Assembly: GCF_001437075.1 (NCBI RefSeq)
Contig: NZ_JQBX01000006.1
Span: 1-64,000, forward strand
Length of the DNA stretch: 64,000 nucleotides
Direction: 5' to 3'
Source: Pediococcus stilesii
GTDB taxonomy: Bacteria > Bacillota > Bacilli > Lactobacillales > Lactobacillaceae
Position numbers and translations under genes: made by a program
Shown here: one piece after another, positions 1-8,518 of the stretch
Numbering within the stretch: position 1 is the stretch's first letter
Layout of the letters: each line of letters starts with the position of its first letter
Notes under the pieces: generated by a model
Told to the model about the DNA's origin: nothing
Databases searched by the model: none
The model's input: only the letters and a program-made list of their open reading frames with translations

Positions 1-91
1 ATCACACCAATTGACGGACAGCCAATAATTAATAAACCTTCAATCAAATGGTTGAAGGTTTTTTTATTGGCTGTACAATATTTGGTGTGAT
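1..91. repeat. Nested inverted-repeat hairpin
   Basis: Three nested complementary arm pairs are visible: 1-10 with 82-91 (ATCACACCAA/TTGGTGTGAT), 19-28 with 64-73 (CAGCCAATAA/TTATTGGCTG), and 34-43 with 52-61 (AAACCTTCAA/TTGAAGGTTT). The inner stem followed by a T-run looks like a Rho-independent terminator. The two outer pairs are more than a terminator needs, so the element may be a small palindromic repeat or the end of a decayed insertion sequence. It lies at the window edge, so the left context is unseen. Confidence 0.6.
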
Positions 92-196
92 AGAAGAAAT
101 TCTATTGCACCATTTTTATTTTGGACAAAACAAAAAGGACATCGTCTTTTCTGCTACAATGAATTCACCACAAAAGCATTGAAAAGAGGAAAAACG

Positions 197-298
197 ATGT
201 CCCATAATGATTGTACTAGAAGAAGTCCTGGAATAACAGATAATAATGGATATTCGGCAAATAGTGACTGTCCGTCAAGTTGCGATAAAAATACTTGA
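197..298 (+). pseudogene. Remnant of an ISL3-like transposase gene (5' end only)
   Basis: From ATG 197, after a GAGGA ribosome binding site at 186-190, the reading is MSHNDCTR followed shortly by GITDNN. This resembles my recollection of the N-terminus of ISL3-family transposases. The frame then becomes meaningless and stops at 296-298, and no later transposase domain follows. An inverted pair GGACATCGT (137-145) and ACGATGTCC (194-202) brackets the promoter and start region. I infer a decayed insertion sequence whose body was lost; the family assignment is from memory of the motif only. The opposite-strand open frame over 154-378 has no recognisable domain. Confidence 0.4.
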
Positions 299-381
299 TC
301 GATGCTCTTAACGCCTTGTTTGTCATAGTAATTAATGAAATGATAAAACGTAGAATTAATCAATTTTGCTTTAACCAAAAA

Positions 382-408
382 TGCCGATAGTTAAAATTAC
401 TACCGGCA
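382..408 (-). terminator. Rho-independent terminator after the YdeI-like gene
   Basis: TGCCGATAGT (382-391) pairs with ACTACCGGCA (399-408) with one mismatch. Read on the minus strand it is followed by TTTTT, so it would end the transcript of the minus-strand gene at 466-705. Confidence 0.6.
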
Positions 409-465
409 CTAAAAAATAGAAATATGAACATCCGAATCAAATTTTTTTGAATTTTGGATTACACA

Positions 466-705
466 TTACTTACGTTGGTCAAAAGCACGTTTTGATTTAA
501 AACCAGCCTCAAACACAATTTTCATTTTTTCAATATGGCGTTCCTTAGTCAACTCAGACTTAACTCCGAAGATAAATCGAGCCCACTCGCGCTGGTAGCC
601 GGGTGTTAGTTGATTAAAAAATAATTGTAATTTTGGAGAGTCTTGTAAAAGCTCTGCTACTCTGGGAATATCAACTTCATAATCTGATAATGTTTTTCCT
701 GCCAT
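466..705 (-). CDS. YdeI/OmpD-associated-like small protein
   Basis: Small cytoplasmic protein of 79 residues without signal peptide or membrane segment. Residues 33-61 (LTPGYQREWARFIF, then ELTKERHIEKM) match the helical C-terminal block of the YdeI/OmpD-associated family, whose members are usually longer. The biochemical role of the family is poorly defined, so none is assigned. The start is ATG at 705, preceded on the minus strand by GGATGTG. The gene lies alone between a terminator (382-408) and the broken glycosyltransferase. It could be a natural short form or a truncated relic; the intact start, binding site and terminator favour a functional short gene. Confidence 0.65.
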   Translation of the reverse strand: MAGKTLSDYEVDIPRVAELLQDSPKLQLFFNQLTPGYQREWARFIFGVKSELTKERHIEKMKIVFEAGFKSKRAFDQRK

Positions 706-760
706 TTAATCACATCCATTAATTTAATATTTCCAGTATACCAAAATAAGATGATATCGT

Positions 761-1474
761 TTAATACATAAAATGTTCTAATTCTCTAATTTGTTTAAAA
801 ACCTTTCGTTCTTGATTTCGATCGGCAAAACTAGCCGTGTGAATTGTACTGTTAGGACGATTGACCTTTGTGTATAAGATTCTTGGATCGTATGCATATT
901 GGCCTGGGGTCTTTGCGACAAATGTAGAAGTAAATAAATAATCTTCAGCAATCGGGAGAGATTCATCATATCTTAAGTTGATCGCTTTGATTGCTTGCGT
1001 TGAAAATGCTTTATTCCATACATAGCCACCGATTTCGGAGCCATGTGTAGATACCTGACCAAACATTTCTCTTTGAGATAAGATTTGTTGTCTGGAAGAA
1101 GAAGTGCGCGGGCGCCACCAAGAATAACCGACTGCGGTAGCAACGACATCTTTTGTAAATAATTCGGATAGGGTTCGGATAAAGTCTGAACTAATAATGT
1201 CATCACCATCAACAAATGCAATCGCATCATTGGTCGCATGATCGATTCCAAAGTTACGAGCTGCACCAATTCCTTTGTGAGTATCAAAAGCTTCAAAATG
1301 AAAATCAGGGATTCCATGAACAAAATTTTGTGAAATTTTAGCAGAGTTATCGTTGGAATTATCATCAATAATCCATAGTTAAAAATCGGTATCTTGTTTT
1401 TTTAAACTTTCTAAAGTTTCTTCTAAATATCCTTCTACATTAAAGGTAGGGACCACAACGCTAATTCTTTTCAT
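761..1474 (-). pseudogene. Family 2 glycosyltransferase interrupted by one in-frame stop codon
   Basis: Reading from ATG 1474 (minus strand, GAGGTG site upstream) gives MKRISVVVPTFNVEGYLEETL, the nucleotide-sugar-binding start of GT-A family 2 glycosyltransferases. Codon 32 is TAA (1379-1381). Translation resumes in the same frame as LWIIDDNS, then GIGAARNFGIDHA and the DXD-type FVDGDD motif, and continues without further defect to the stop at 761, about 237 codons in all. Homologues usually have Glu where the stop lies, so a single GAA to TAA change explains the break. No frameshift is needed and the remainder looks undecayed, which suggests a very recent mutation, a sequencing error, or strain-specific loss. 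The acceptor is unknown. Confidence 0.85.
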
Positions 1475-1674
1475 TTATGTCACCTCGTTTTCGGTTATTA
1501 TGACATAAAAAAATTTAAAATAAACTAAAATTGCTCAACCTATAATTAGGAAGTAATTTTTATTGTGGAAATAAAGTTTAAACTAATAAAAAAGTTGCTT
1601 ATTATTTAAGATATTTTTAATGAATGATATACTCTACATGATAAATGCAGTATATTTTTTTGATGTAGAAGGGA

Positions 1675-3099
1675 ATGATGATGATGTTTAAACAGCGCGA
1701 ACAGGGACAGATTGTGATTTTACTGGGATTAATTTCCTTGTTAACGGGCTTATCTGGCTCAAGTACGATGTTGGCACTACCAAAAATATCTCAAGATTTT
1801 TCAATTTCAAACAGCATGGCAACTTGGACAGTAACGGTGGGGCTGATAACAACGACAATTTTGCTCGTGATGTTCGGACATATTGGAGATTTAATTTCTA
1901 AAAATGATGTTTTTATTTTTGGAAGTGTCTTCTTTATTATCGGATCGTTAATTACGGGGATTAGTCCTGCTTATTGGATTTTATTGGTGGGAAGACTAAT
2001 TCAGGCCGTTGGCTCGGCAATGATTATGGCAAATAGCATGGGGATTGTAAGTGATTACTTTCCGGATGCGACACGTGCAGAGGCTTTAGCGACCCTTTCG
2101 ATGTTTACATCTGTAGGCTCAATTTCGGGACCAGCTTTTGGGGGATTTTTAATATCGTTAGCATCTTGGAGATGGATTTTCTTAATTAATGTCCCTCTAG
2201 GAATCCTGGTTGTTGTCTGGGGATACTTTATGTTACACGTTCGTTTACCTAAGAGAGATGCTGTTTCGAATATTTGGCATAATTCAAATTGGGTAGGTCA
2301 AAATATTTTTACCGTTGGTGTAATTATCTTTTTCCTCAGTGGTACCTTTATACAAATGCCCAAATGGGGAACTTTAGGTTTTATTGGAGTGGCCGTCGGA
2401 ATCATCCTCACGTTCTATTCTTTTATTCAAGATTCGAAAGCGAAAACGCCATGGATAAATCCAGAGTTATTACATAACATGGACTATCTGGTCTCGGTGG
2501 TTACTTTACTAATTGCGATGTTAGTCAATGCCATTTCAAATATCTTATTACCATTTTATCTACAAGGTTTTCTTCAAATTAATGCTTTGAATTCGGGACT
2601 AATAATGATGCTTCAAAGTTTAACAATGCTATTTGTTACTCCAATTTCAGGTTATTTAGCTGATCATTGGAATCGCTATTATTTATTAATTCTCGGGTTA
2701 GGATTTTTGACCGTTTCACAAATTGGATACGCGCTTTATCCTAGCCATAACAATTTATTTTTAATTATTTGGCCGATTGTATTAAATGGGGTCGGGATGG
2801 GACTGTTTTTATCACCTAACAATGCTTTAACAATGAATACCGTTCCTAAAAATCTTTCTGGGGTGGCGGGTTCTTTAAACTCATTAGCAAGAACATTTGG
2901 AATGACCGTCGGTGTCTCGTTTGGCTCGGCATTACTATTTTTACAGTTGCCTGGAATTCGAATTATAACTCCTAGTACGGGTAGCATGTTTTTACATGCT
3001 TTTGATGCGGTCTTTTGGGCCGGGGCGATTGGATCGTTGGCTGGTTTAGGAATTGCTGTTTATCGTTTGGAACGAGTTAAAAAAGAATCAACAAATTAG
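1675..3099 (+). CDS. MFS drug:H+ antiporter, DHA2 (EmrB/QacA) type
   Basis: Multi-spanning membrane protein of about 474 residues, predicted to export toxic compounds in exchange for protons. The length, about 14 hydrophobic segments, the loop GHIGDLISKNDVF after segment 2, and SWRWIFLINVPLG (the motif C region) fit the 14-helix DHA2 group. Four consecutive ATG codons (1675-1686) follow the site GAAGGG at 1668-1673. Spacing favours the third or fourth, so the true protein may be two or three residues shorter. A short inverted pair CTACAT/ATGTAG (1633-1638, 1663-1668) lies just upstream and may be a regulator site. No regulator gene adjoins it; substrate unknown. Confidence 0.85.
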   Translation: MMMMFKQREQGQIVILLGLISLLTGLSGSSTMLALPKISQDFSISNSMATWTVTVGLITTTILLVMFGHIGDLISKNDVFIFGSVFFIIGSLITGISPAYWILLVGRLIQAVGSAMIMANSMGIVSDYFPDATRAEALATLSMFTSVGSISGPAFGGFLISLASWRWIFLINVPLGILVVVWGYFMLHVRLPKRDAVSNIWHNSNWVGQNIFTVGVIIFFLSGTFIQMPKWGTLGFIGVAVGIILTFYSFIQDSKAKTPWINPELLHNMDYLVSVVTLLIAMLVNAISNILLPFYLQGFLQINALNSGLIMMLQSLTMLFVTPISGYLADHWNRYYLLILGLGFLTVSQIGYALYPSHNNLFLIIWPIVLNGVGMGLFLSPNNALTMNTVPKNLSGVAGSLNSLARTFGMTVGVSFGSALLFLQLPGIRIITPSTGSMFLHAFDAVFWAGAIGSLAGLGIAVYRLERVKKESTN

Positions 3100-3109
3100 T
3101 TGATTCTTT
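3082..3109. terminator. Bidirectional terminator between convergent genes
   Basis: AAAGAATCAAC (3082-3092) pairs with GTTGATTCTTT (3099-3109). The hairpin contains the end of the MFS gene and abuts the stop of the RpiR gene on the other strand, so the two 3' ends share one compact terminator. Confidence 0.7.
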
Positions 3110-3939
3110 CAATTTGAGCGAGTTTTGTTAATTTCTTGGCGAATTTCCAAAGCAACCTTACGATCAGTTTTAATTGCGGTCATCATGAATAGGGCATCGA
3201 TAATGCTTATTTGCGCAATTAACGCGTGTAAGGCTTCTGTTCGATAACGCGATTCCTCGGCAATTGAAACCAATGTAATGTCAGCGATATGCGCCAAAGT
3301 CGAATTTGCGGAACTAGTAATTAAAATAATGGGGGTTTGTCGACTTTGAGCGAGCTTTGCCAATGCAATCGCGTCACGATTTTCACCAGAATGTGAGATT
3401 AAGATCATCACGTCGTTTGAGGTTAAACGAGCGGCATTCATCAATTGCATATGAAAGTCTTCAACATAGATAACATCAATCGTGGTTCTTAAAAATTTAT
3501 GGTAACCGTCTAAGGCAACGACATTACTGGCGCCTAATCCAAATAAGCCGACGTGCTTAGCTTGCAGTATTAATTCCACACATTTTTGTAAATCAACATC
3601 ATTTAACGTATTTTCGGTTGCCCTCAGAGCATCAATGTTGGAAGCAAAAGTCTTTTTGGCGATGGTTTTAGGTGAGTCATTGGGGCTAATTTCAACAAAT
3701 AAATTATCATCCGTGTCAGTTTGAACCAAATTAATTTTTAAGTCCTGAAAACTATCATAGCCAAGATTTTTAGCAAAGCGAGAAATGGTTGCTGTTGAAA
3801 TACCAGTTTTTTGGCTTAATTCAGAAATGGTCGAGTGACTCACTTCATTTTGATTTTTTAATAGATACTGGGCGAGCTCATTTTCTTTGTCACTAAGATT
3901 ATTTTGATATGCGTGGAGACGTAAGGCAAAATTAGACAT
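3109..3939 (-). CDS. RpiR/MurR-family transcriptional regulator
   Basis: Cytoplasmic regulator of 276 residues. An N-terminal helix-turn-helix domain (about residues 1-77, with TISELSQKTGISTATISRF) is followed by a sugar-phosphate-isomerase (SIS) domain (about 120-250, with VGLFGLGASN and ILISHSGENRDAI) that binds phosphosugars in this family. It is divergent from the 6-phosphogluconate dehydrogenase gene across a 152-bp intergenic region. By position it is the likely regulator of the gluconate genes, with gluconate 6-phosphate or another pentose-phosphate intermediate as probable effector. That target and effector are inferences. Confidence 0.88.
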   Translation of the reverse strand: MSNFALRLHAYQNNLSDKENELAQYLLKNQNEVSHSTISELSQKTGISTATISRFAKNLGYDSFQDLKINLVQTDTDDNLFVEISPNDSPKTIAKKTFASNIDALRATENTLNDVDLQKCVELILQAKHVGLFGLGASNVVALDGYHKFLRTTIDVIYVEDFHMQLMNAARLTSNDVMILISHSGENRDAIALAKLAQSRQTPIILITSSANSTLAHIADITLVSIAEESRYRTEALHALIAQISIIDALFMMTAIKTDRKVALEIRQEINKTRSN

Positions 3940-4008
3940 TGTGTATTCTCCTATCTGTCGTAAATATGCTACAAATTATAACACTAAAATTATAGAAAAT
4001 AAATTACA

Positions 4009-4047
4009 TGTAAAGCGCTTGCATTATGTAAAAAAGTTTCATACAAT
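4009..4047 (+). promoter_or_regulatory. Promoter of the gluconate operon with overlapping cre-like box
   Basis: TTGCAT (4019-4024), 17 bp, TACAAT (4042-4047) form a good sigma-A promoter for gndA. The palindromic TGTAAAGCGCTTGCA (4009-4023) overlaps the -35 box. It resembles a CcpA cre box but is one base longer than the usual 14-bp consensus. Position over the -35 suggests catabolite repression. RpiR-type operators are also possible here. Confidence 0.65.
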
Positions 4048-4091
4048 ATAAATTGAAATCAATAATACGAAAAGTAAGTGGAGGATCGATC

Positions 4092-4991
4092 ATGAAAGTT
4101 GGACTAATTGGGTTAGGTAAGATGGGTTTGAATTTAGCTAAAAATATGCGAGATAACGGTGTTGATGTGGTGGCATTTGATGTCTTTCAACAGGCAAGAG
4201 AAAATGCTGAGAGTTCTGGAATTCAAACGGCCTCGGATTTAACACAACTAATCGCACAGCTAGAACCAAATCGAATTATTTGGGTGATGGTTCCGGCAGG
4301 CAAACCGACGAACGATACAATTGTTCAATTACGTGATCAATTAAGTCCAGAAGATATTGTAATTGATGGCGGGAATTCCTTTTATCAAAACTCACTAACA
4401 CATGACCAGATGCTAAAAGAACGTAAAATTCACTTTTTTGATGTCGGGACGTCTGGTGGAATGGAAGGTGCTCTCCATAACGGGAACTTCATGATTGGCG
4501 GGGAAAAGGAAATTTTTGGAAAAATCGAGCCGCTGTTTAAAGCAATTGCCGCCAAAGATGGATATCTTTACACAGGAAAAGCTGGATCAGGACATTACTT
4601 AAAAATGGTTCATAACGGAATTGAATATGGAATGATGCAAGCAATCGGTGAGGGATTTGAAGTTTTAGCTAAGAGCCAATTTGAATATGATAATGAAGCC
4701 GTAGCCAAAGTTTGGAACAATGGCTCAGTTGTGCGCAGTTGGCTGATGGAATTAGCGGAATCCGCTTTCAGTTCCGATCCTAAGTTGGACGAGATTAAAG
4801 GCGTTATGCACAGTTCGGGCGAAGGTGCCTGGACCGTAGAGGAAGCAATTAAGCTGCACGTTCCGACGCCAGTGATTAGTAGTTCCTTAATGATGCGTTA
4901 CCGTTCTGAGGAAGATGATACCGTCACTGGAAAAGTTGTTGCAGCGTTACGAAATGGTTTTGGTGGCCACGCCGTCGATCATAAAGATTAA
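4092..4991 (+). CDS. gndA: 6-phosphogluconate dehydrogenase, decarboxylating, short (GndA/YqeC) type
   Basis: Oxidises 6-phosphogluconate to ribulose 5-phosphate and CO2 with NAD(P)+, feeding the pentose-phosphate/phosphoketolase route. It has 299 residues against about 470 for the classical enzyme, typical of the short, often NAD-preferring type. Visible are the Rossmann loop GLIGLGKMG (4-12), DGGNSFYQNS, the substrate loop GTSGGMEGA and the catalytic region KMVHNGIEYG. ATG 4092 is chosen because GTGGAGG at 4078-4084 lies in front of it; an in-frame ATG further up at 4053 has no site. First gene of gndA-gntK, divergent from the RpiR regulator. Confidence 0.93.
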   Translation: MKVGLIGLGKMGLNLAKNMRDNGVDVVAFDVFQQARENAESSGIQTASDLTQLIAQLEPNRIIWVMVPAGKPTNDTIVQLRDQLSPEDIVIDGGNSFYQNSLTHDQMLKERKIHFFDVGTSGGMEGALHNGNFMIGGEKEIFGKIEPLFKAIAAKDGYLYTGKAGSGHYLKMVHNGIEYGMMQAIGEGFEVLAKSQFEYDNEAVAKVWNNGSVVRSWLMELAESAFSSDPKLDEIKGVMHSSGEGAWTVEEAIKLHVPTPVISSSLMMRYRSEEDDTVTGKVVAALRNGFGGHAVDHKD

Positions 4992-5015
4992 TGGATTTTT
5001 GGAGGTAAACAAATG

Positions 5016-5031
5016 GATTACATGATTACAT
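5016..5031 (+). repeat. 8-bp tandem duplication in the gluconokinase start region
   Basis: GATTACAT occurs twice in direct contact (5016-5023 and 5024-5031). The best-spaced start, ATG 5013 (7 bp after GGAGG 5001-5005), therefore reads only ATG GAT TAC ATG ATT ACA TGA. With one copy it would read MDYMIGVDLG in frame. The stop of the six-codon minigene (TGA 5031-5033) overlaps the in-frame ATG 5030-5032. Confidence 0.9.
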
Positions 5032-6583
5032 GATTGGAGTCGATCTCGGAACGACAAGTACTAAGGTTGTCTTGTTTAATATGAAAGGAAAGTCGGTTGC
5101 GTACGCAAACAACCCGTACCCTTTGTATCAAGATACGCCTGATATGGCCGAAGAAGATCCGGAAGAAATTTTTGAAGCTGTGATTAGTGGTTTAACGGAA
5201 GTAATGCGCCGTGGAGATGTTAAACCGGGAGAACTAAAGGGTGTGTCTTTCTCAAGTGCCATGCATAGCCTAATTTTGATGGATGAAAAAGATCAGCCAC
5301 TCACACGAGTGATCACTTGGGCAGACAACCGAGCTAGCAAATATGCTGATCAATTAAAGCAAAATGGGTTAGGTCAGGAACTTTATTCCCACACGGGTGT
5401 TCCAACGCACCCAATGTCACCATTGATCAAGTTAATCTGGCTAAGAAATGAACAGCCCGAACTGTTTAAAAAGGCTACACACTTTATTGGAATTAAGGAT
5501 TATATTTTGTTCCGTTTGTATGGTGAATACGTACAAGATTATTCGCTCGCAAATGCAACTGGATTGTTTAATATTTTTGAGATGGATTGGGACAAACAGG
5601 CTTTGGAAGTTGCGGGAGTTACTCGAGAACAACTTCCACGACTTGTGTCGACAGAATACCAATTAACGGGTCTAGCACGCTCATATGCTGAAGTGACGGG
5701 GATCTCAGTCGATACACCATTTATTATGGGAGCCAGTGATGGTACCTTAAGTAATCTAGGGGTAAATGCAATTGATCCAGGGGTATTAGCCGTAACGATC
5801 GGAACCTCTGGGGCCGTTCGTGTGGTGGTCGATAAACCAGTTGTTGATCCTCGAGGCCGCCTGTTTACCTATTATTTGGATGATGGAAAATGGGTTGTTG
5901 GCGGACCAGTTAATAATGGAGGAATTGTTTTTCGCTGGGTTAGGGATCAGTTGTTTTCACCCGAAAAAATCACTGCCGAACAAATGCAGATTGACTCCTA
6001 CGAAATATTAACGGATATTGCTTCCAAAATTCCCGCCGGAGCTGATGGTCTACTTTTCCATCCATATTTAGGTGGCGAACGTGCACCAATTTGGGATGCA
6101 AATGCAAGAGGAAGTTTCTTCGGGTTAACGCGTCAACATACTAGAGCGCACATGGTTAGAGCTGCTTTGGAAGGCATCGTCTACAATCTTTACATGGTGA
6201 TGCTCATGATCGAAGGCGTAGCCGGGAAACCAAAAGCAATTCAGGCAACGGGTGGTTTTGCTAGAAGTGAATTATGGCGGCAGATGCTAGCGGACATATT
6301 TGAACAAGATGTTAACATTCCAGAAAGCTTTGAAAGTTCAGCATTGGGGGCCGCCGTAATTGGAATGAAGAGTCTCGGAATCGTTGATGATTTGAGTGTT
6401 GTTAAGGACATGGTTGGTGTAACAAAGACACATCATCCAAATGAGGAAAACTTTGCGGTTTATCGAGAATTATTACCAATTTGGATTCGGTTAACAAACG
6501 AGTTAGCGGGCGAATATGATAGTATCGCAGAATTTCAACGAAATCATCCCAATCCGCGAGCTAAAATTGCTGAGGAAGATTAA
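5030..6583 (+). CDS. gntK: Gluconokinase, FGGY family
   Basis: Phosphorylates gluconate to 6-phosphogluconate, the substrate of the gene before it. The 517-residue body has the FGGY N-terminal actin-like domain (GVDLGTTSTKVVL at the start) and the C-terminal domain (VTIGTSGAVR, then TGGFARSELWRQMLADI and the SSALGAA region), a normal length. The start is abnormal: because of the 8-bp duplication at 5016-5031 the well-placed ATG 5013 is out of frame. The first usable in-frame ATG is 5030, 24 bp from the ribosome binding site. The minigene's TGA overlaps that ATG (ATGA), so translation may continue by stop-restart coupling. The substrate is inferred from the neighbouring gndA and gntP; the family also contains xylulokinases. 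Confidence 0.88.
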   Translation: MIGVDLGTTSTKVVLFNMKGKSVAYANNPYPLYQDTPDMAEEDPEEIFEAVISGLTEVMRRGDVKPGELKGVSFSSAMHSLILMDEKDQPLTRVITWADNRASKYADQLKQNGLGQELYSHTGVPTHPMSPLIKLIWLRNEQPELFKKATHFIGIKDYILFRLYGEYVQDYSLANATGLFNIFEMDWDKQALEVAGVTREQLPRLVSTEYQLTGLARSYAEVTGISVDTPFIMGASDGTLSNLGVNAIDPGVLAVTIGTSGAVRVVVDKPVVDPRGRLFTYYLDDGKWVVGGPVNNGGIVFRWVRDQLFSPEKITAEQMQIDSYEILTDIASKIPAGADGLLFHPYLGGERAPIWDANARGSFFGLTRQHTRAHMVRAALEGIVYNLYMVMLMIEGVAGKPKAIQATGGFARSELWRQMLADIFEQDVNIPESFESSALGAAVIGMKSLGIVDDLSVVKDMVGVTKTHHPNEENFAVYRELLPIWIRLTNELAGEYDSIAEFQRNHPNPRAKIAEED

Positions 6584-6624
6584 TTAGGTAATTTAAAAGG
6601 GCGGAATGAATTATTAATTGAAAT

Positions 6625-6668
6625 GGTGGGAAACTAAACTATTGAATTAGTTGGAACCACCTTTTATT
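6625..6668 (+). terminator. Terminator after gluconokinase
   Basis: GGTGG (6625-6629) and AACTAA (6632-6637) pair with TTAGTT (6647-6652) and CCACC (6657-6661), followed by TTTTATT. It separates the gndA-gntK unit from the permease, although its 3' half overlaps the permease promoter. Confidence 0.55.
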
Positions 6669-6693
6669 AAGATAAAATATGTAAACGCTTACC
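6651..6693 (+). promoter_or_regulatory. GntP promoter with downstream cre-like box
   Basis: TTGGAA (6651-6656), 16 bp, TAAAAT (6673-6678) is a plausible promoter. TGTAAACGCTTACC (6680-6693) matches the cre consensus TGNAARCGNWWWCA at all but the last base and lies at the expected transcription start, a repressing position for CcpA. Confidence 0.65.
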
Positions 6694-6714
6694 GTAAAGG
6701 GGAGAGTGGATAGA

Positions 6715-8067
6715 ATGGAAATTGCGGTTTTAATTATTGGAATAATCGTACTGTTAACTTTAATTATTAAATTTAAGTTTAATACCTATGTATCATTGAT
6801 TATTACGTCAGTGGCGGTTGGTTTAGGACTGGGGATGCCTGCAAGTAAAATTGCAGTGACAATTCAAAACGGAATTGGTAGTCAATTGGGAGAATTAGCG
6901 TTAGTATTTGGCTTTGGGGCGATGCTAGGTCGTTTGGTAGCTGATGCTGGAGGCGCATATCGAATTGCCAATACCCTAATTGACAAATTTGGACGTCGCT
7001 TTTTACAATTAGCAGTTGTAGTCGCTTCATTTATTATTGGAATTGCACTATTTTTTGAAGTTGGAATTGTTTTGTTGGTACCAATTGTTTTTGCTATTGC
7101 TATTGAAGCGAGAGTTCCAGTTCTAACTTTAGGAATTCCAATGGCGGCCGCATTATCCGTTACCCATGGGTTTTTACCACCACATCCAGCTCCAACGGCG
7201 ATTGCTGCAGTATTAGGAGCTAATGCGGGGAAGGTTTTACTATATGGGATAATAGTTGCGATTCCAACAGTATACATTGCTGGAGTCCTTTTCTCGAAGG
7301 TTGCTAAAAGGTATGTTCCAGAAGCGTTTGAGCACGCTGGCAATTTAAAAGCCTTAGGGCCTCAAAAAGAGTTTAAGTTAGAAGAGACACCTGGTTTTGG
7401 AATTTCGGTTTTAACATCACTTTTTCCCGTGATTTTAATGGCCATTACAACGGTATATGAACTTACGGTCCATAACGGAATTGCGCCTAAAAACCCCAAT
7501 GCTTTAGATAACTTTATTAGTTTTATTGGTTCGCCAAGTATTGCAATGCTAATTTCACTGTTATTTGCAATGTGGTCGATGGGTTATCACCGTCGAATTG
7601 CTAGCAAGGATATTATGAATACCCTGGAAGAAGCGGTTAAATCAATTGCAATGCTACTATTAGTAATTGGTGGTGGTGGTGCCTTTAAGCAGGTTTTAAT
7701 CGATGGAGGAGTTGGTGAAGCGGTTAAAAACATGTTTGCGGCAACTTCGATTTCACCATTAATTTTAGGATGGTTAATTGCGGTAGTTTTACGTGTTGCT
7801 CTTGGTTCCGCAACGGTTGCTTCTTTAACTGCAGCTGGTCTGGTTCTTCCATTGATGCAAGGCGCGGGGATTGATCCGGCTTTAATGGTTTTGTCCGTTG
7901 GAGCAGGAAGTCTAGCAGCCAGTCATGTTAATGATGCCGGATTTTGGATGTTTAAAGAATATTTTGATTTATCGGTTAAAGAGACGCTATTGACGTGGAC
8001 CGTTTTAGAAACTGTGATTTCAGTTATTGGCTTAGCAGGAGTTTTACTGTTAAGCATGGTGGTTTAA
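6715..8067 (+). CDS. gntP: Gluconate:H+ symporter, GntP family
   Basis: Integral membrane permease of 450 residues, the usual GntP length, with about 12-14 hydrophobic segments. Family signatures seen include GFGAMLGRLVADAGGA near residues 60-80, SVTHGFLPPHPAPTA near 150, and GSLAASHVNDAGFWMFKEY near 400. It would import gluconate for GntK and GndA. The ATG at 6715 is preferred over an in-frame GTG at 6706 because the AAAGGGGAG site (6697-6704) is too close to the GTG. It has its own promoter and cre-like box, so it can be expressed apart from gndA-gntK. Confidence 0.92.
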   Translation: MEIAVLIIGIIVLLTLIIKFKFNTYVSLIITSVAVGLGLGMPASKIAVTIQNGIGSQLGELALVFGFGAMLGRLVADAGGAYRIANTLIDKFGRRFLQLAVVVASFIIGIALFFEVGIVLLVPIVFAIAIEARVPVLTLGIPMAAALSVTHGFLPPHPAPTAIAAVLGANAGKVLLYGIIVAIPTVYIAGVLFSKVAKRYVPEAFEHAGNLKALGPQKEFKLEETPGFGISVLTSLFPVILMAITTVYELTVHNGIAPKNPNALDNFISFIGSPSIAMLISLLFAMWSMGYHRRIASKDIMNTLEEAVKSIAMLLLVIGGGGAFKQVLIDGGVGEAVKNMFAATSISPLILGWLIAVVLRVALGSATVASLTAAGLVLPLMQGAGIDPALMVLSVGAGSLAASHVNDAGFWMFKEYFDLSVKETLLTWTVLETVISVIGLAGVLLLSMVV

Positions 8068-8134
8068 ATAAAGCTCTTTATATGGATAATTATCATTTTT
8101 TTAGGTAAAATATATCATATAGGGAGGGAGTAAT

Positions 8135-8512
8135 ATGAAAAAAATTGTTTCGATTATTGCGGCTGTTTTAGTTATTGGTGCGATTTTCTTTGGGTATAAG
8201 TACTACGAAAATACCTATAAGAGTGTCAATGCTTATGCCATCGTTCCAGAAAAAGTACCGGCCAAGGTACAAACAAAAGATGATTCCGGAAAGGTAGTTA
8301 CGGGATACCACTCATACAACTATACGTTTAATTTTGTAACCGAATCTGGTAAGAAAAAGACGATTGAGTATGAACTAAGTGGCCGAAAGGTACAACCTTT
8401 TACTCCTGGAGCAACCGTTAAGGCTGAGATTAGTAATACAAGAATTAACAAAGGGCCTAACTACGTTAACGATCAGGATGTTCCAAGTAAAGTAATGAAT
8501 CAGTTGAAGTAA
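8135..8512 (+). CDS. YxeA family (DUF1093) secreted or membrane-anchored protein
   Basis: A 125-residue protein with an N-terminal hydrophobic segment (residues 4-22) that is either a signal peptide or an anchor, then an extracellular beta-rich domain (YNYTFNFVTESGKKKTIEYEL). This fits the YxeA/DUF1093 family, common in several copies in lactobacilli and of unknown function. The site AGGGAGGGAG lies directly before ATG 8135. It is a single-gene unit ending in a strong hairpin at 8519-8575. Confidence 0.8.
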   Translation: MKKIVSIIAAVLVIGAIFFGYKYYENTYKSVNAYAIVPEKVPAKVQTKDDSGKVVTGYHSYNYTFNFVTESGKKKTIEYELSGRKVQPFTPGATVKAEISNTRINKGPNYVNDQDVPSKVMNQLK

Positions 8513-8518
8513 AAATGA

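Noticed and set aside
154-378. 74-residue open frame on the minus strand over the IS remnant
   Set aside because: It runs antisense to the recognisable transposase start, has no domain I know and no convincing ribosome binding site; probably chance.
6882-7343. 153-residue minus-strand open frame inside gntP
   Set aside because: Antisense shadow of a clear GntP gene; low-complexity composition reflects the hydrophobic codons of the sense strand.
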